Below, piece after piece: positions 1 to 6,357 of a stretch of 7,132 nucleotides of DNA. Below the pieces are notes generated by a model. The model made no database searches, was not told the DNA's origin, and was given only the letters and a program-made list of their open reading frames with translations. Origin of the DNA: Bacteroidota bacterium. GTDB taxonomy: Bacteria > Bacteroidota > Bacteroidia > Chitinophagales > Chitinophagaceae. Numbering within the stretch: position 1 is the stretch's first letter; each line of letters starts with the position of its first letter. Location of the stretch: contig JAURLW010000043.1 in assembly GCA_030831005.1 (NCBI GenBank), forward strand, positions 1 through 7,132, written 5' to 3'. The position numbers and the translations under genes are program-made.

Positions 1-495
1 AAAAAAAAGAATTTCATGTATGACATGACCTATGCTAATCATCCTTTTGATGTTGTAGGATGGGATGGTTGCGAATATCCCTACAAAACATCTATACATA
101 ATTTTGAGCCTATCACTGGTCGTATACATCAACCACCTCCCGTTCATCAACAATTTGATGCAAATAATTTTGTAATCTGTTCTTTTGTTCCACGTCTATA
201 CGATTATCACCCACAATCTATACCAGCACCTTACAACCATAGTAATATTGATAGTGATGAATTATTGTATTATGTTGATGGTGACTTTATGAGTCGCAAA
301 CATGTAACAAGAGGTATGCTTACCTTGCATCCAGCTGGGATTCCGCATGGACCACATCCTGGTGCTGTAGAAAAAAGTATTGGGCAAACAGAAACCAAAG
401 AATTAGCGGTTATGGTAGACACTTTCCACCCATTACATTTAACAGAAGAAGCATTGGCTATTGAAGATGCTTCTTATAAAAATAGCTGGTTATAA
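1..495 (+). CDS. hmgA: Homogentisate 1,2-dioxygenase, C-terminal part (5' end outside window)
   Basis: This enzyme opens the aromatic ring of homogentisate to maleylacetoacetate using Fe(II) and O2, a central cytoplasmic step of tyrosine and phenylalanine breakdown. The frame is open from base 1, so the first ATG in view (position 16) is internal and about 164 C-terminal residues are present. In-window numbering shows the cupin metal-site pattern: His80 and Glu87 in NHSNIDSDELLYYVDG, and His116 in HPAGIPHGPHP. By family knowledge these match the three iron ligands (His335, Glu341, His371 in the human enzyme). His49 in PPPVHQQFD may be the catalytic histidine. The His-Glu spacing is one residue longer than in the human enzyme, which fits the compact microbial branch. 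hppD, encoding the preceding pathway enzyme, follows after 24 bases without a terminator, so the two are probably one operon. Identification is strong; only the N-terminal half is unseen. Confidence 0.93.
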   Translation, partial: KKKNFMYDMTYANHPFDVVGWDGCEYPYKTSIHNFEPITGRIHQPPPVHQQFDANNFVICSFVPRLYDYHPQSIPAPYNHSNIDSDELLYYVDGDFMSRKHVTRGMLTLHPAGIPHGPHPGAVEKSIGQTETKELAVMVDTFHPLHLTEEALAIEDASYKNSWL

Positions 496-519
496 TATTA
501 AATAAATAAACAAAAATAT

Positions 520-1650
520 ATGTCACTTACTTTAGCAGAAAAATTACAAAACAATCCAGGTAACGAGTTTTTACCTTTAAATGGAACTGATTATATAGAA
601 TTTTATGTAGGCAATGCAAAACAAGCTGCTCACTATTATAAAACCGCATTTGGATACCAATCCCTTGCCTATGCAGGCCCAGAAACTGGCTTAAAAGACA
701 GAGTATCCTATGTTATACAACAAGGTAAAGTACGTTTAATGCTAACCACTGCTTTGAGTAGTAAGCACGAAATTGCAGAGCATGTTAAAGCACATGGTGA
801 TGGCGTTAAAATACTAGCATTAGCTGTAGATGATGCCTACAAAAGCTATGATGAAACCATTAAAAGAGGTGCCAAATCTTATGTAGCTCCTTATACCCTT
901 CAAGATGAAAATGGTGAAGTGAAAATCTCAGGTATTTATACTTACGGAGAAACTGTTCATCTTTTCGTAGAAAGAAAAAATTATAATGGCATCTTTATGC
1001 CTGGCTTTAGAAAATGGGAAAGCGCATACAACCCTTCTGATGTAGGATTGTTATATGTAGACCATTGCGTGGGTAATGTAGGATGGAACAGAATGAATGA
1101 TACGGTAAAATGGTATGAAGAAGTGATGGGATTCACGAATATTCTATCATTCGACGATACACAAATCACTACTGAATATTCTGCATTGATGAGTAAGGTA
1201 ATGAGTAATGGAAATGGCTATGTAAAGTTTCCTATTAATGAGCCTGCAGAAGGAAAGAAAAAATCGCAAATTGAAGAGTATATCAATTTTTATGAGGGCG
1301 AAGGCGTTCAGCATATTGCCATTGCTACTAGTGATATCATAACTACCGTTAGAGCTTTAAAAGCACGTGGTGTAGAATTTTTAGACACGCCTAATACTTA
1401 TTACGATGATTTACTAGATCGCGTAGGTAAAATTGATGAATCAATTGAACCCTTAAGAGAATTAAAAATACTTGTAGATAGAGATGAGGAAGGTTACTTA
1501 TTACAGATTTTCACCAAACCTGTTGAAGATCGCCCTACATTATTCTATGAAATTATTCAACGAAAAGGAGCAAAAAGCTTTGGTGCAGGTAATTTTAAAG
1601 CCTTGTTTGAATCCATTGAACGCGAACAAGCAAGTAGAGGAAACCTATAA
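520..1650 (+). CDS. hppD: 4-hydroxyphenylpyruvate dioxygenase
   Basis: Converts 4-hydroxyphenylpyruvate to homogentisate with Fe(II) and O2, supplying the substrate of the upstream hmgA product. The 376-residue protein has the usual two-half vicinal-oxygen-chelate layout: an N-terminal half (about 20-155) beginning TDYIEFYVGNAKQAAHYY, and a catalytic C-terminal half (about 175-350). The three iron ligands can be read as His182 (YVDHCVGNV), His265 (GVQHIAIATSDI) and Glu344 (LFYEIIQRKG), with the spacing expected for the family. The C-terminal segment after Glu344 (RKGAKSFGAGNFKALFESIE) forms the helix that gates the active site in characterised HPPDs. Length is typical. The ATG at 520 is favoured because it gives the normal N-terminus and follows the hmgA stop closely. 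The leader is A/T-rich without a Shine-Dalgarno motif, as is common in Bacteroidota. A strong hairpin terminator lies just downstream. No truncation or missing residue was seen. Confidence 0.97.
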   Translation: MSLTLAEKLQNNPGNEFLPLNGTDYIEFYVGNAKQAAHYYKTAFGYQSLAYAGPETGLKDRVSYVIQQGKVRLMLTTALSSKHEIAEHVKAHGDGVKILALAVDDAYKSYDETIKRGAKSYVAPYTLQDENGEVKISGIYTYGETVHLFVERKNYNGIFMPGFRKWESAYNPSDVGLLYVDHCVGNVGWNRMNDTVKWYEEVMGFTNILSFDDTQITTEYSALMSKVMSNGNGYVKFPINEPAEGKKKSQIEEYINFYEGEGVQHIAIATSDIITTVRALKARGVEFLDTPNTYYDDLLDRVGKIDESIEPLRELKILVDRDEEGYLLQIFTKPVEDRPTLFYEIIQRKGAKSFGAGNFKALFESIEREQASRGNL

Positions 1651-1663
1651 AAAAACAATATAT

Positions 1664-1691
1664 AAAAGGTGCCATAAGGCACCTTTTTTTT
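1664..1691 (+). terminator. Rho-independent terminator after hppD
   Basis: A perfect 6-bp stem, GGTGCC (1668-1673) with GGCACC (1678-1683), has an ATAA loop and is followed by eight T residues. Four A residues before the stem can pair with the start of the T run and extend it. It lies 13 bases after the hppD stop and should end the hmgA-hppD transcript. Confidence 0.9.
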
Positions 1692-1736
1692 ATTTTCTTT
1701 CACGTTTTAATTAAATCAAAATCCATATTGCTTCCC

Positions 1737-1744
1737 TACCTTTG
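1737..1744 (+). promoter_or_regulatory. Putative Bacteroidota -7 promoter element (TAnnTTTG)
   Basis: TACCTTTG matches the Bacteroidota sigma-A -7 consensus TAnnTTTG exactly. It lies in the 118-base gap between the hppD terminator and the next gene, 24 bases before the ATG at 1769, which allows a short 5' leader. No good TTG -33 element is seen at the usual distance; the only nearby TTG (1728-1730) is too close. The promoter call therefore rests on the -7 match and its position. Confidence 0.5.
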
Positions 1745-1768
1745 TAGAGATTAAACTATAGCCCCTTA

Positions 1769-2527
1769 ATGCATTTTCGATACTTACTACTAGTATGTTT
1801 TTATATAGTCTTTGCCAAGACAACTCTTGCACAAACGAATCTCGAAGCGTTTAAAGCAAGTCAATTGTCACAACCAAGGGTTCAGCAAGCCATGAATACC
1901 TATCAAGACACTATTAAAAAATACTTCACTAAAAAGAATTTAAAGTTTCCTCCTAAAGATATTTATCTACGCTCCTTTAAATACCAAAACGAATTGGAAT
2001 TATGGGCAAGAGATACCAACACAGAAGAATATAAGTTAGTAAAAACCTATAGAGTTTGTGCATTATCAGGATTATTAGGCCCCAAACAATATGAAGGCGA
2101 CCGTCAAGTACCTGAAGGTTTTTATTTTATAGATCAATTTAATCCACATAGTGAATACTATTTATCTATGCTTATAAGTTATCCCAATTTAGTAGATAGA
2201 ACCATGAGCAATAGTCAAAAATTAGGAGGCAATATTTATATTCATGGAGGCTGTGTTACTGTTGGTTGCATACCTATGACCGATGTGTTGATTTCTCAGT
2301 TGTACGTTACCTGCTTAATGGCTAAGTTAAATGGGCAAGAAAATATTCCAATACACATCTACCCTACACGTTTCAATAAATCAGCGATGAGTTACTTATA
2401 TGTTGAATTTAAAAACGATCCTTTCAAACAAAAGTTCTGGAATACCTTAAAAAAATACTACGACTATTTTGAATTGTATCATAAATTAAAACCATTACTC
2501 TACACCAACGATGGCAACTATCTATAA
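1769..2527 (+). CDS. Exported L,D-transpeptidase-fold protein (YkuD domain, YafK-like)
   Basis: A 252-residue protein with an N-terminal signal peptide: a short basic start, a hydrophobic stretch at about 5-16, and probable signal peptidase I cleavage near LAQ (20-22). It should act in the periplasm. The region from about 64 to 200 resembles the YkuD catalytic domain of the YafK type: a beta-rich start (ELELWARD), the PEGFYFID segment (115-122) that corresponds to the TPxGxF motif, and the signature IHGGCVTVGCIPMTD (158-172). His159 and Cys167 are the probable catalytic pair. YkuD enzymes form or cut meso-diaminopimelate-linked bonds in peptidoglycan. The YafK relative in E. coli (DpaA/LdtF) releases Braun lipoprotein from peptidoglycan, so a hydrolase role is also possible; the true substrate here is unknown. 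A second cysteine, Cys162, lies inside the signature. The gene follows a TAnnTTTG element and overlaps the next gene by 17 bases, implying one transcript. Confidence 0.85.
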   Translation: MHFRYLLLVCFYIVFAKTTLAQTNLEAFKASQLSQPRVQQAMNTYQDTIKKYFTKKNLKFPPKDIYLRSFKYQNELELWARDTNTEEYKLVKTYRVCALSGLLGPKQYEGDRQVPEGFYFIDQFNPHSEYYLSMLISYPNLVDRTMSNSQKLGGNIYIHGGCVTVGCIPMTDVLISQLYVTCLMAKLNGQENIPIHIYPTRFNKSAMSYLYVEFKNDPFKQKFWNTLKKYYDYFELYHKLKPLLYTNDGNYL

Positions 2528-3380
2528 AAATTACACATTACTATTTCTCAGCCTTATCTTTTTAAGCAGCTGCGAAAAAACAGTTTCCTTTCAATTAAAC
2601 AATGCTGAAACCAAGAAATTGGTAGTAGATGGACAAATTGAAACAGGAAAAACACCTATAGTTTTTCTAACAAATGCTATAGGCGTAACAGAACCATTGA
2701 ATTTTAATACCGTTATAAATAGTATTGCTAGAGGTGCAATTGTAGAAGTTAGTGATGCAAACAGAACTATTCAGTTGATAGAACTAAACAACGCTTATCA
2801 AGTAGCTCCTCAAGACAGTAGTTTTGTAGGCGTACCCGGACAAGTATACAAATTGAAAATTCAGTATTTAGGTAAGGTATATGAGGCGAGCACCAAAATT
2901 CCAATTGTAAAAAGCTTAGATTCTATGTGGGCTGTAAAACGCCCAATTACTAATGGAGCTGATTCTAATGAAGTAACTATTTTTGCACGCTATACCGACC
3001 CTGATACATTGGGCAATTTTGTAAGGTATTTTACTAAAAGAAATCAAGAACCATTCTTTACCGCAAGAAATTCAGTTTATAGTGATGAAATAATCAACGG
3101 TACCAGTTTTGATGTTCGATTAGAAAGAGGTTACGACAAGATTAATGACACCTCAACTAACACTTTTTCTAATTTTATCATAGGCGATACAATACAAGTG
3201 AAATGGTGTGCCATAGAAAAATCAGTCTATAATTTCTGGAATACACTAGAGTTTTCTACTAACTCTGTAGGTAATCCCTTTTCTTCTCCATCAGCTATTA
3301 TGTCTAATATAAGTAACGGAGCATTGGGTGTTTGGGCAGGTTATGGCTCAAGTTTCAAAACAATTATTGTAGTTAAATAA
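2511..3380 (+). CDS. DUF4249 family lipoprotein
   Basis: A 289-residue predicted lipoprotein. The N-terminus has a lysine, a hydrophobic stretch (9-18) and the lipobox LSSC with Cys21, so it should be lipidated and attached to the outer or inner membrane. The mature part is beta-rich. It looks like the DUF4249 family: KLVVDGQIETGKTPIVFLT near the start (about 37-55), PGQVYKLKIQYLGKVYEAST in the middle, and NPFSSPSAIMSNISNGALGV followed by an aromatic-rich GYGSSF end. DUF4249 proteins have no firmly assigned biochemical role and in Bacteroidota often sit beside TonB-dependent receptors. No such receptor is in view, because both neighbours are complete and unrelated. The start at 2511 lies 17 bases inside the upstream transpeptidase gene in another frame. 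It is favoured because it gives a proper lipoprotein signal. No terminator follows, so transcription may continue into trxB. Confidence 0.8.
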   Translation: MATIYKNYTLLFLSLIFLSSCEKTVSFQLNNAETKKLVVDGQIETGKTPIVFLTNAIGVTEPLNFNTVINSIARGAIVEVSDANRTIQLIELNNAYQVAPQDSSFVGVPGQVYKLKIQYLGKVYEASTKIPIVKSLDSMWAVKRPITNGADSNEVTIFARYTDPDTLGNFVRYFTKRNQEPFFTARNSVYSDEIINGTSFDVRLERGYDKINDTSTNTFSNFIIGDTIQVKWCAIEKSVYNFWNTLEFSTNSVGNPFSSPSAIMSNISNGALGVWAGYGSSFKTIIVVK

Positions 3381-3394
3381 AAAATCGTATTTTG
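3367..3394 (+). promoter_or_regulatory. Possible promoter for trxB
   Basis: A TTG at 3367-3369 is followed 18 bases later by TATTTTG (3388-3394), one base short of the Bacteroidota -7 consensus TAnnTTTG but correctly spaced for a -33/-7 pair. It overlaps the end of the DUF4249 gene and lies 20 bases before the trxB start. Such motifs arise easily in AT-rich DNA, so this is tentative. Confidence 0.3.
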
Positions 3395-3414
3395 TTTATC
3401 CAAATTAAAAAAAC

Positions 3415-4350
3415 ATGGCAAACGAAAAAACAAATGTACTCATAGTAGGATCTGGTCCTGCAGGATATACCGCAGCAATTTATGCATCAAGAGCTAATTT
3501 AAACCCTATATTATATCAAGGCATTCAACCAGGTGGACAATTAACCATCACTACAGAAGTGGAAAATTACCCTGGATATCCAGAAGGTATCATGGGTCCG
3601 CAAATGATGATGGATTTCGAAGCCCAAGCAAAACGAATGGGAGCAGATATTAGATGGGGCATGGTAACAAGCATAGACTTTTCTAAAAGACCATATGTAG
3701 CTACCATCGACGAAGAGCATACGATTGAATCGGATGTAATCATCATTGCTACAGGTGCCTCAGCAAAATGGTTAGGTTTAGAATCTGAACAACGTCTTAA
3801 TGGCCATGGGGTTTCTGCATGTGCTGTATGCGATGGATTTTTCTTTAAAGGGAAAGATGTGGCTATTGTAGGTGCAGGTGATACCGCATGCGAAGAAGCT
3901 TTGTACTTATCTAAAATATGCAATAAAGTAAGCATGCTTATCAGAAAAGATAGCATGAGAGCTAGTAAAGTGATGCAAGATCGCGTGTTGAAAACGAGCA
4001 ATATCGAGGTTTTATGGAATACCGAAACCATTGAAATTCTTGGGGAGCATAAAGTTGAAAGTATGCGCGTTTTAAATAACAAAACCAATCAAGAAAGCAC
4101 CATACCTGTTCAAGCTTTTTTCGTAGCAATAGGACACCAACCTAATTCAGATTTATTTAAAGAGGTATTAGATTTAGATGATCACGGATATATATTAACT
4201 ACCCCAGGTACATCTAAAACAAATATGCCTGGTATTTTTGCTTGTGGCGATGTACAAGATAAAAACTACCGACAAGCAGTAACTGCAGCAGGAAGTGGCT
4301 GTATGGCCGCATTAGATGCGGAGCGTTATTTAAGCGAATTACACGGTTAA
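3415..4350 (+). CDS. trxB: Thioredoxin-disulfide reductase
   Basis: A cytoplasmic flavoenzyme that uses NADPH to reduce thioredoxin. The 311-residue protein has the standard order: FAD-binding GSGPAGYTAAIYASRA (12-27), the PGGQLTITTEVENYPG segment (39-54), ATGASAKWLG (112-121), the redox-active CAVC at Cys136/Cys139 followed by DG, and the NADPH-binding GAGDTACEEA (153-162). A basic IRKDSMRAS segment (176-184) takes the place of the HRRxxxR motif that recognises the 2'-phosphate. The FAD-contacting FACGDVQD (276-283) and the RQAVTAAGSGCMAA end complete the set. Length is normal for low-molecular-weight bacterial TrxB. The ATG at 3415 follows an A-rich leader without a Shine-Dalgarno motif and lies 34 bases after the DUF4249 gene. 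It may be read from the upstream promoter and also from a weak local one. Transcription ends at the hairpin at 4353-4383. Confidence 0.97.
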   Translation: MANEKTNVLIVGSGPAGYTAAIYASRANLNPILYQGIQPGGQLTITTEVENYPGYPEGIMGPQMMMDFEAQAKRMGADIRWGMVTSIDFSKRPYVATIDEEHTIESDVIIIATGASAKWLGLESEQRLNGHGVSACAVCDGFFFKGKDVAIVGAGDTACEEALYLSKICNKVSMLIRKDSMRASKVMQDRVLKTSNIEVLWNTETIEILGEHKVESMRVLNNKTNQESTIPVQAFFVAIGHQPNSDLFKEVLDLDDHGYILTTPGTSKTNMPGIFACGDVQDKNYRQAVTAAGSGCMAALDAERYLSELHG

Positions 4351-4352
4351 TT

Positions 4353-4383
4353 AAAAAAGGCTACCAAAACGGTAGCCTTTTTT
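4353..4383. terminator. Bidirectional rho-independent terminator between trxB and the convergent membrane-protein gene
   Basis: A perfect 7-bp stem, GGCTACC (4359-4365) with GGTAGCC (4371-4377), has an AAAAC loop and is flanked by six A on the left and six T on the right. It therefore reads as a hairpin plus U-tract on both strands. It starts two bases after the trxB stop. On the minus strand the stop codon of the convergent gene (4384-4382) overlaps the outer tract, so it should end both transcripts. Confidence 0.9.
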
Positions 4384-4870
4384 AATAACATCCCAAAAAG
4401 ACATGGGAATAATAACTTAGTTCCAAGTTTAGTTCATCGTCTACATCATACTGATCATATAAGATTTGATCTACCTCAAAAGAGAGTCGAAATGCGGAAA
4501 GCACATAAAAATGATACGAATTACTTGCTTTCATATGTACCTTTTTAGTTATGCTTACAACCTCAATTAACTTATGGTTGCATAAATAATCTTTTTTAAG
4601 TGGGTGGATTTTAATGAAGTAGACAATCACTGAACTTATTGCAATAATAGAAAATAACACAAGTTGCACACATGCAAAAACAAACCAATTGAGATAAACC
4701 TCCTTGGTATCCATATCAAATTTGAATAACGAACTTATGGAAATAAGAAAGGCAACACAACTTATGAATAATGTATTTCGTATAAATTTCTTTTTATTCT
4801 TTTCATAGCTATCTTGAAGAAATAATTTTTCCTCCAAGCTCAATTCTGTATTAAAAAATCTAGCAGTCAT
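4382..4870 (-). CDS. Small two-helix membrane protein of unknown function
   Basis: A 162-residue protein I do not recognise. It has a charged N-terminus (SLEEKLFLQDSYEKNKKK), a first hydrophobic helix at about 30-49, a short polar loop (50-60), a second helix at about 61-87, and a soluble tail of about 75 residues. Basic clusters before helix 1 (KNKKK) and after helix 2 (KIHPLKK) suggest that both ends face the cytoplasm. The tail looks beta-rich, alternating hydrophobic and polar residues, and ends with a YDVDDELNLELSYYS segment reminiscent of small beta-barrel tails in other two-helix membrane proteins; this resemblance is only an impression. The start is supported by a TAATG junction: its ATG shares one base with the stop of the M32 peptidase gene, which suggests translational coupling. 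The stop codon touches the shared terminator. Amino-acid composition and coupling make it a believable real gene, but its function is unknown. Confidence 0.75.
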   Translation of the reverse strand: MTARFFNTELSLEEKLFLQDSYEKNKKKFIRNTLFISCVAFLISISSLFKFDMDTKEVYLNWFVFACVQLVLFSIIAISSVIVYFIKIHPLKKDYLCNHKLIEVVSITKKVHMKASNSYHFYVLSAFRLSFEVDQILYDQYDVDDELNLELSYYSHVFLGCY

Positions 4871-6357
4871 TAGAACTTATAGATTTCTTTGTATTTTTTA
4901 TTGGCGTATTCGAAGAAGTATTTCGTATCTAAAGAAGTACCTGTGACTAATTTGCATAGCTCATCAGATGTATATCGACGACCAAATGCATGAATGGAAG
5001 TTCTTAACCATTTTAAGAATTCCTTAGTATGCCCGAGCTCCAAATTACGTTCTAAATCTGGAATGGCTTGCTTTGCAAATGCATAAAACTGTGCGGCATA
5101 CAAACTACCTAAAGTATAGGTAGGGAAATAACCAAAACTACCATGACTCCAATGAATATCTTGCAATACCCCATCTCTGTCATCTTGTGCATGAATACCT
5201 AAGTAATTTTGATAATATTCATTCCATACCTGTTTAATATCTTTTACTTGAATGGAACCGTCAATGAGTCCTTTTTCAATTTCATATCTTATCATTACAT
5301 GAAAATGATAGGTTAACTCATCAGCCTCAGTTCTTATTAAGGAAGGCGCAACTTTATTGATAGCTGCATAAAATTGTTCTAATGAAGTTGTCTTAAAACC
5401 ACTTACCTGTTGTTGTAATTTGGGATACCAACACTTCCAAAACAATTTTCCTCTACCAATATTATTTTCCCAAATTCTAGATTGAGATTCATGAATTGAT
5501 AAAGAACAAGCACTACCAATAGGCATTCCATACATATCATCTCTTATACCTTGTTCGTACAAGGCATGGCCAGCTTCATGAATAGAGCTCCAAAGTAAAT
5601 TAGAAAAATCATGTTCATCTACTCGAGTAGTAATACGAACATCTTGCGCTGAAAAGGAAGTAGTAAATGGATGTTCTGCATAATCTTGTCTACCCGCATC
5701 AAAATCATAGCCGATATGTTGCAATACATCTATAGAAAAATCCCACTGTTGTTGTTTATCATAAAACTGACGTAATACTTGATTATCAACTGTATTAGCA
5801 TTTTGAATAGCCTGCAATAAAGGTGTTAATTGTTGCTTTAAAGAGCTAAACAAAGGGTCTAACTGCGCAATGGTAGCACCAGGTTCATATTCATCTAATA
5901 AGGCATCATAGGGATGAACTGCCTCAAAAAAAGATGCTTGTTCTTTCTTTAATGCTATCATTTCTGATAAATCAGGTAAGAAAATACTTACCTCATTTTG
6001 TTTCCTTGCTGCTACCCAAGAATGATAGGTCTTACTTGTTTGTATACTCAATCGATTTACAAAATCTTCTGGTAGCAAAACTGCTTTATTATAATCTTTT
6101 AGGGCAATTAATACATTTGCCTTTTGTTCCTCATTCAAATCCTCTTGTAGAGCAGTATCAATACTTTTCTTTAATTCTGATGAACAAGCCTTTTGGTGGG
6201 CCAAGGTAGCTAAAGTAGCAATTTGTCTGGATCTAGAGGCATTGCTTTTAATATGCATATAGGTTTCCTGATCCCAATTTAATACCGCGCTTGCATATTG
6301 AAGATCTGCAATCTCTTTGAGTTGTTTTTCTAATAAGGAATAGCTCATATTAATCAT
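4870..6357 (-). CDS. M32 family metallocarboxypeptidase (thermostable carboxypeptidase Taq type)
   Basis: A zinc-dependent carboxypeptidase that removes C-terminal residues from peptides, probably in the cytoplasm as no signal peptide is present. All the signature motifs of the M32 family can be seen in order: HPF (229-231), DVRITTR (239-245), the zinc motif HEAGH (260-264, with Glu261 as general base), HESQSR (289-294, with Glu290 as third zinc ligand), IRTEAD (341-346) and GVLQDIHW (396-403). The GYFPTYTLGSLYAAQF segment (409-424) is also typical. At 495 residues it is close to the Taq enzyme (about 510). The start at 6357 overlaps the upstream relA/spoT gene by 8 bases. Met4 at 6348, one base after the upstream stop, is an equally plausible start and gives the family-like N-terminus MSYSLLEKQLKE. 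The order relA/spoT, peptidase, membrane protein suggests co-transcription. Whether the peptidase has any stringent-response role is not shown by the sequence. Confidence 0.96.
   Translation of the reverse strand: MINMSYSLLEKQLKEIADLQYASAVLNWDQETYMHIKSNASRSRQIATLATLAHQKACSSELKKSIDTALQEDLNEEQKANVLIALKDYNKAVLLPEDFVNRLSIQTSKTYHSWVAARKQNEVSIFLPDLSEMIALKKEQASFFEAVHPYDALLDEYEPGATIAQLDPLFSSLKQQLTPLLQAIQNANTVDNQVLRQFYDKQQQWDFSIDVLQHIGYDFDAGRQDYAEHPFTTSFSAQDVRITTRVDEHDFSNLLWSSIHEAGHALYEQGIRDDMYGMPIGSACSLSIHESQSRIWENNIGRGKLFWKCWYPKLQQQVSGFKTTSLEQFYAAINKVAPSLIRTEADELTYHFHVMIRYEIEKGLIDGSIQVKDIKQVWNEYYQNYLGIHAQDDRDGVLQDIHWSHGSFGYFPTYTLGSLYAAQFYAFAKQAIPDLERNLELGHTKEFLKWLRTSIHAFGRRYTSDELCKLVTGTSLDTKYFFEYANKKYKEIYKF

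Noticed and set aside
16..18. ATG at 16 as the true start of the homogentisate dioxygenase gene
   Set aside because: The frame is open back to base 1, and the protein from this ATG would lack more than half of the family length, so the real start lies outside the window.
981..1169. Short minus-strand open frame within hppD
   Set aside because: It overlaps the catalytic half of a well-supported dioxygenase and shows no start signal or protein features of its own.
1484..1714. Plus-strand open frame running from the hppD 3' end into the intergenic region
   Set aside because: It is out of frame with hppD and reads through the hairpin terminator, giving a low-complexity basic peptide with no family resemblance.
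1651..1768. Search of the largest intergenic gap for a riboswitch, small RNA or attachment site
   Set aside because: Beyond the terminator hairpin and the TAnnTTTG element I see no further stem structure, repeat or tRNA-like sequence.
3567..4088. Open frame of 173 codons on the minus strand
   Set aside because: It lies wholly inside trxB, whose full set of flavoenzyme motifs is on the plus strand. The minus-strand translation has no recognisable motif and is a reading-frame shadow.
5934..6209. Plus-strand open frame opposite the M32 peptidase
   Set aside because: It is antisense to a clearly conserved gene, with no separate promoter or motif support.
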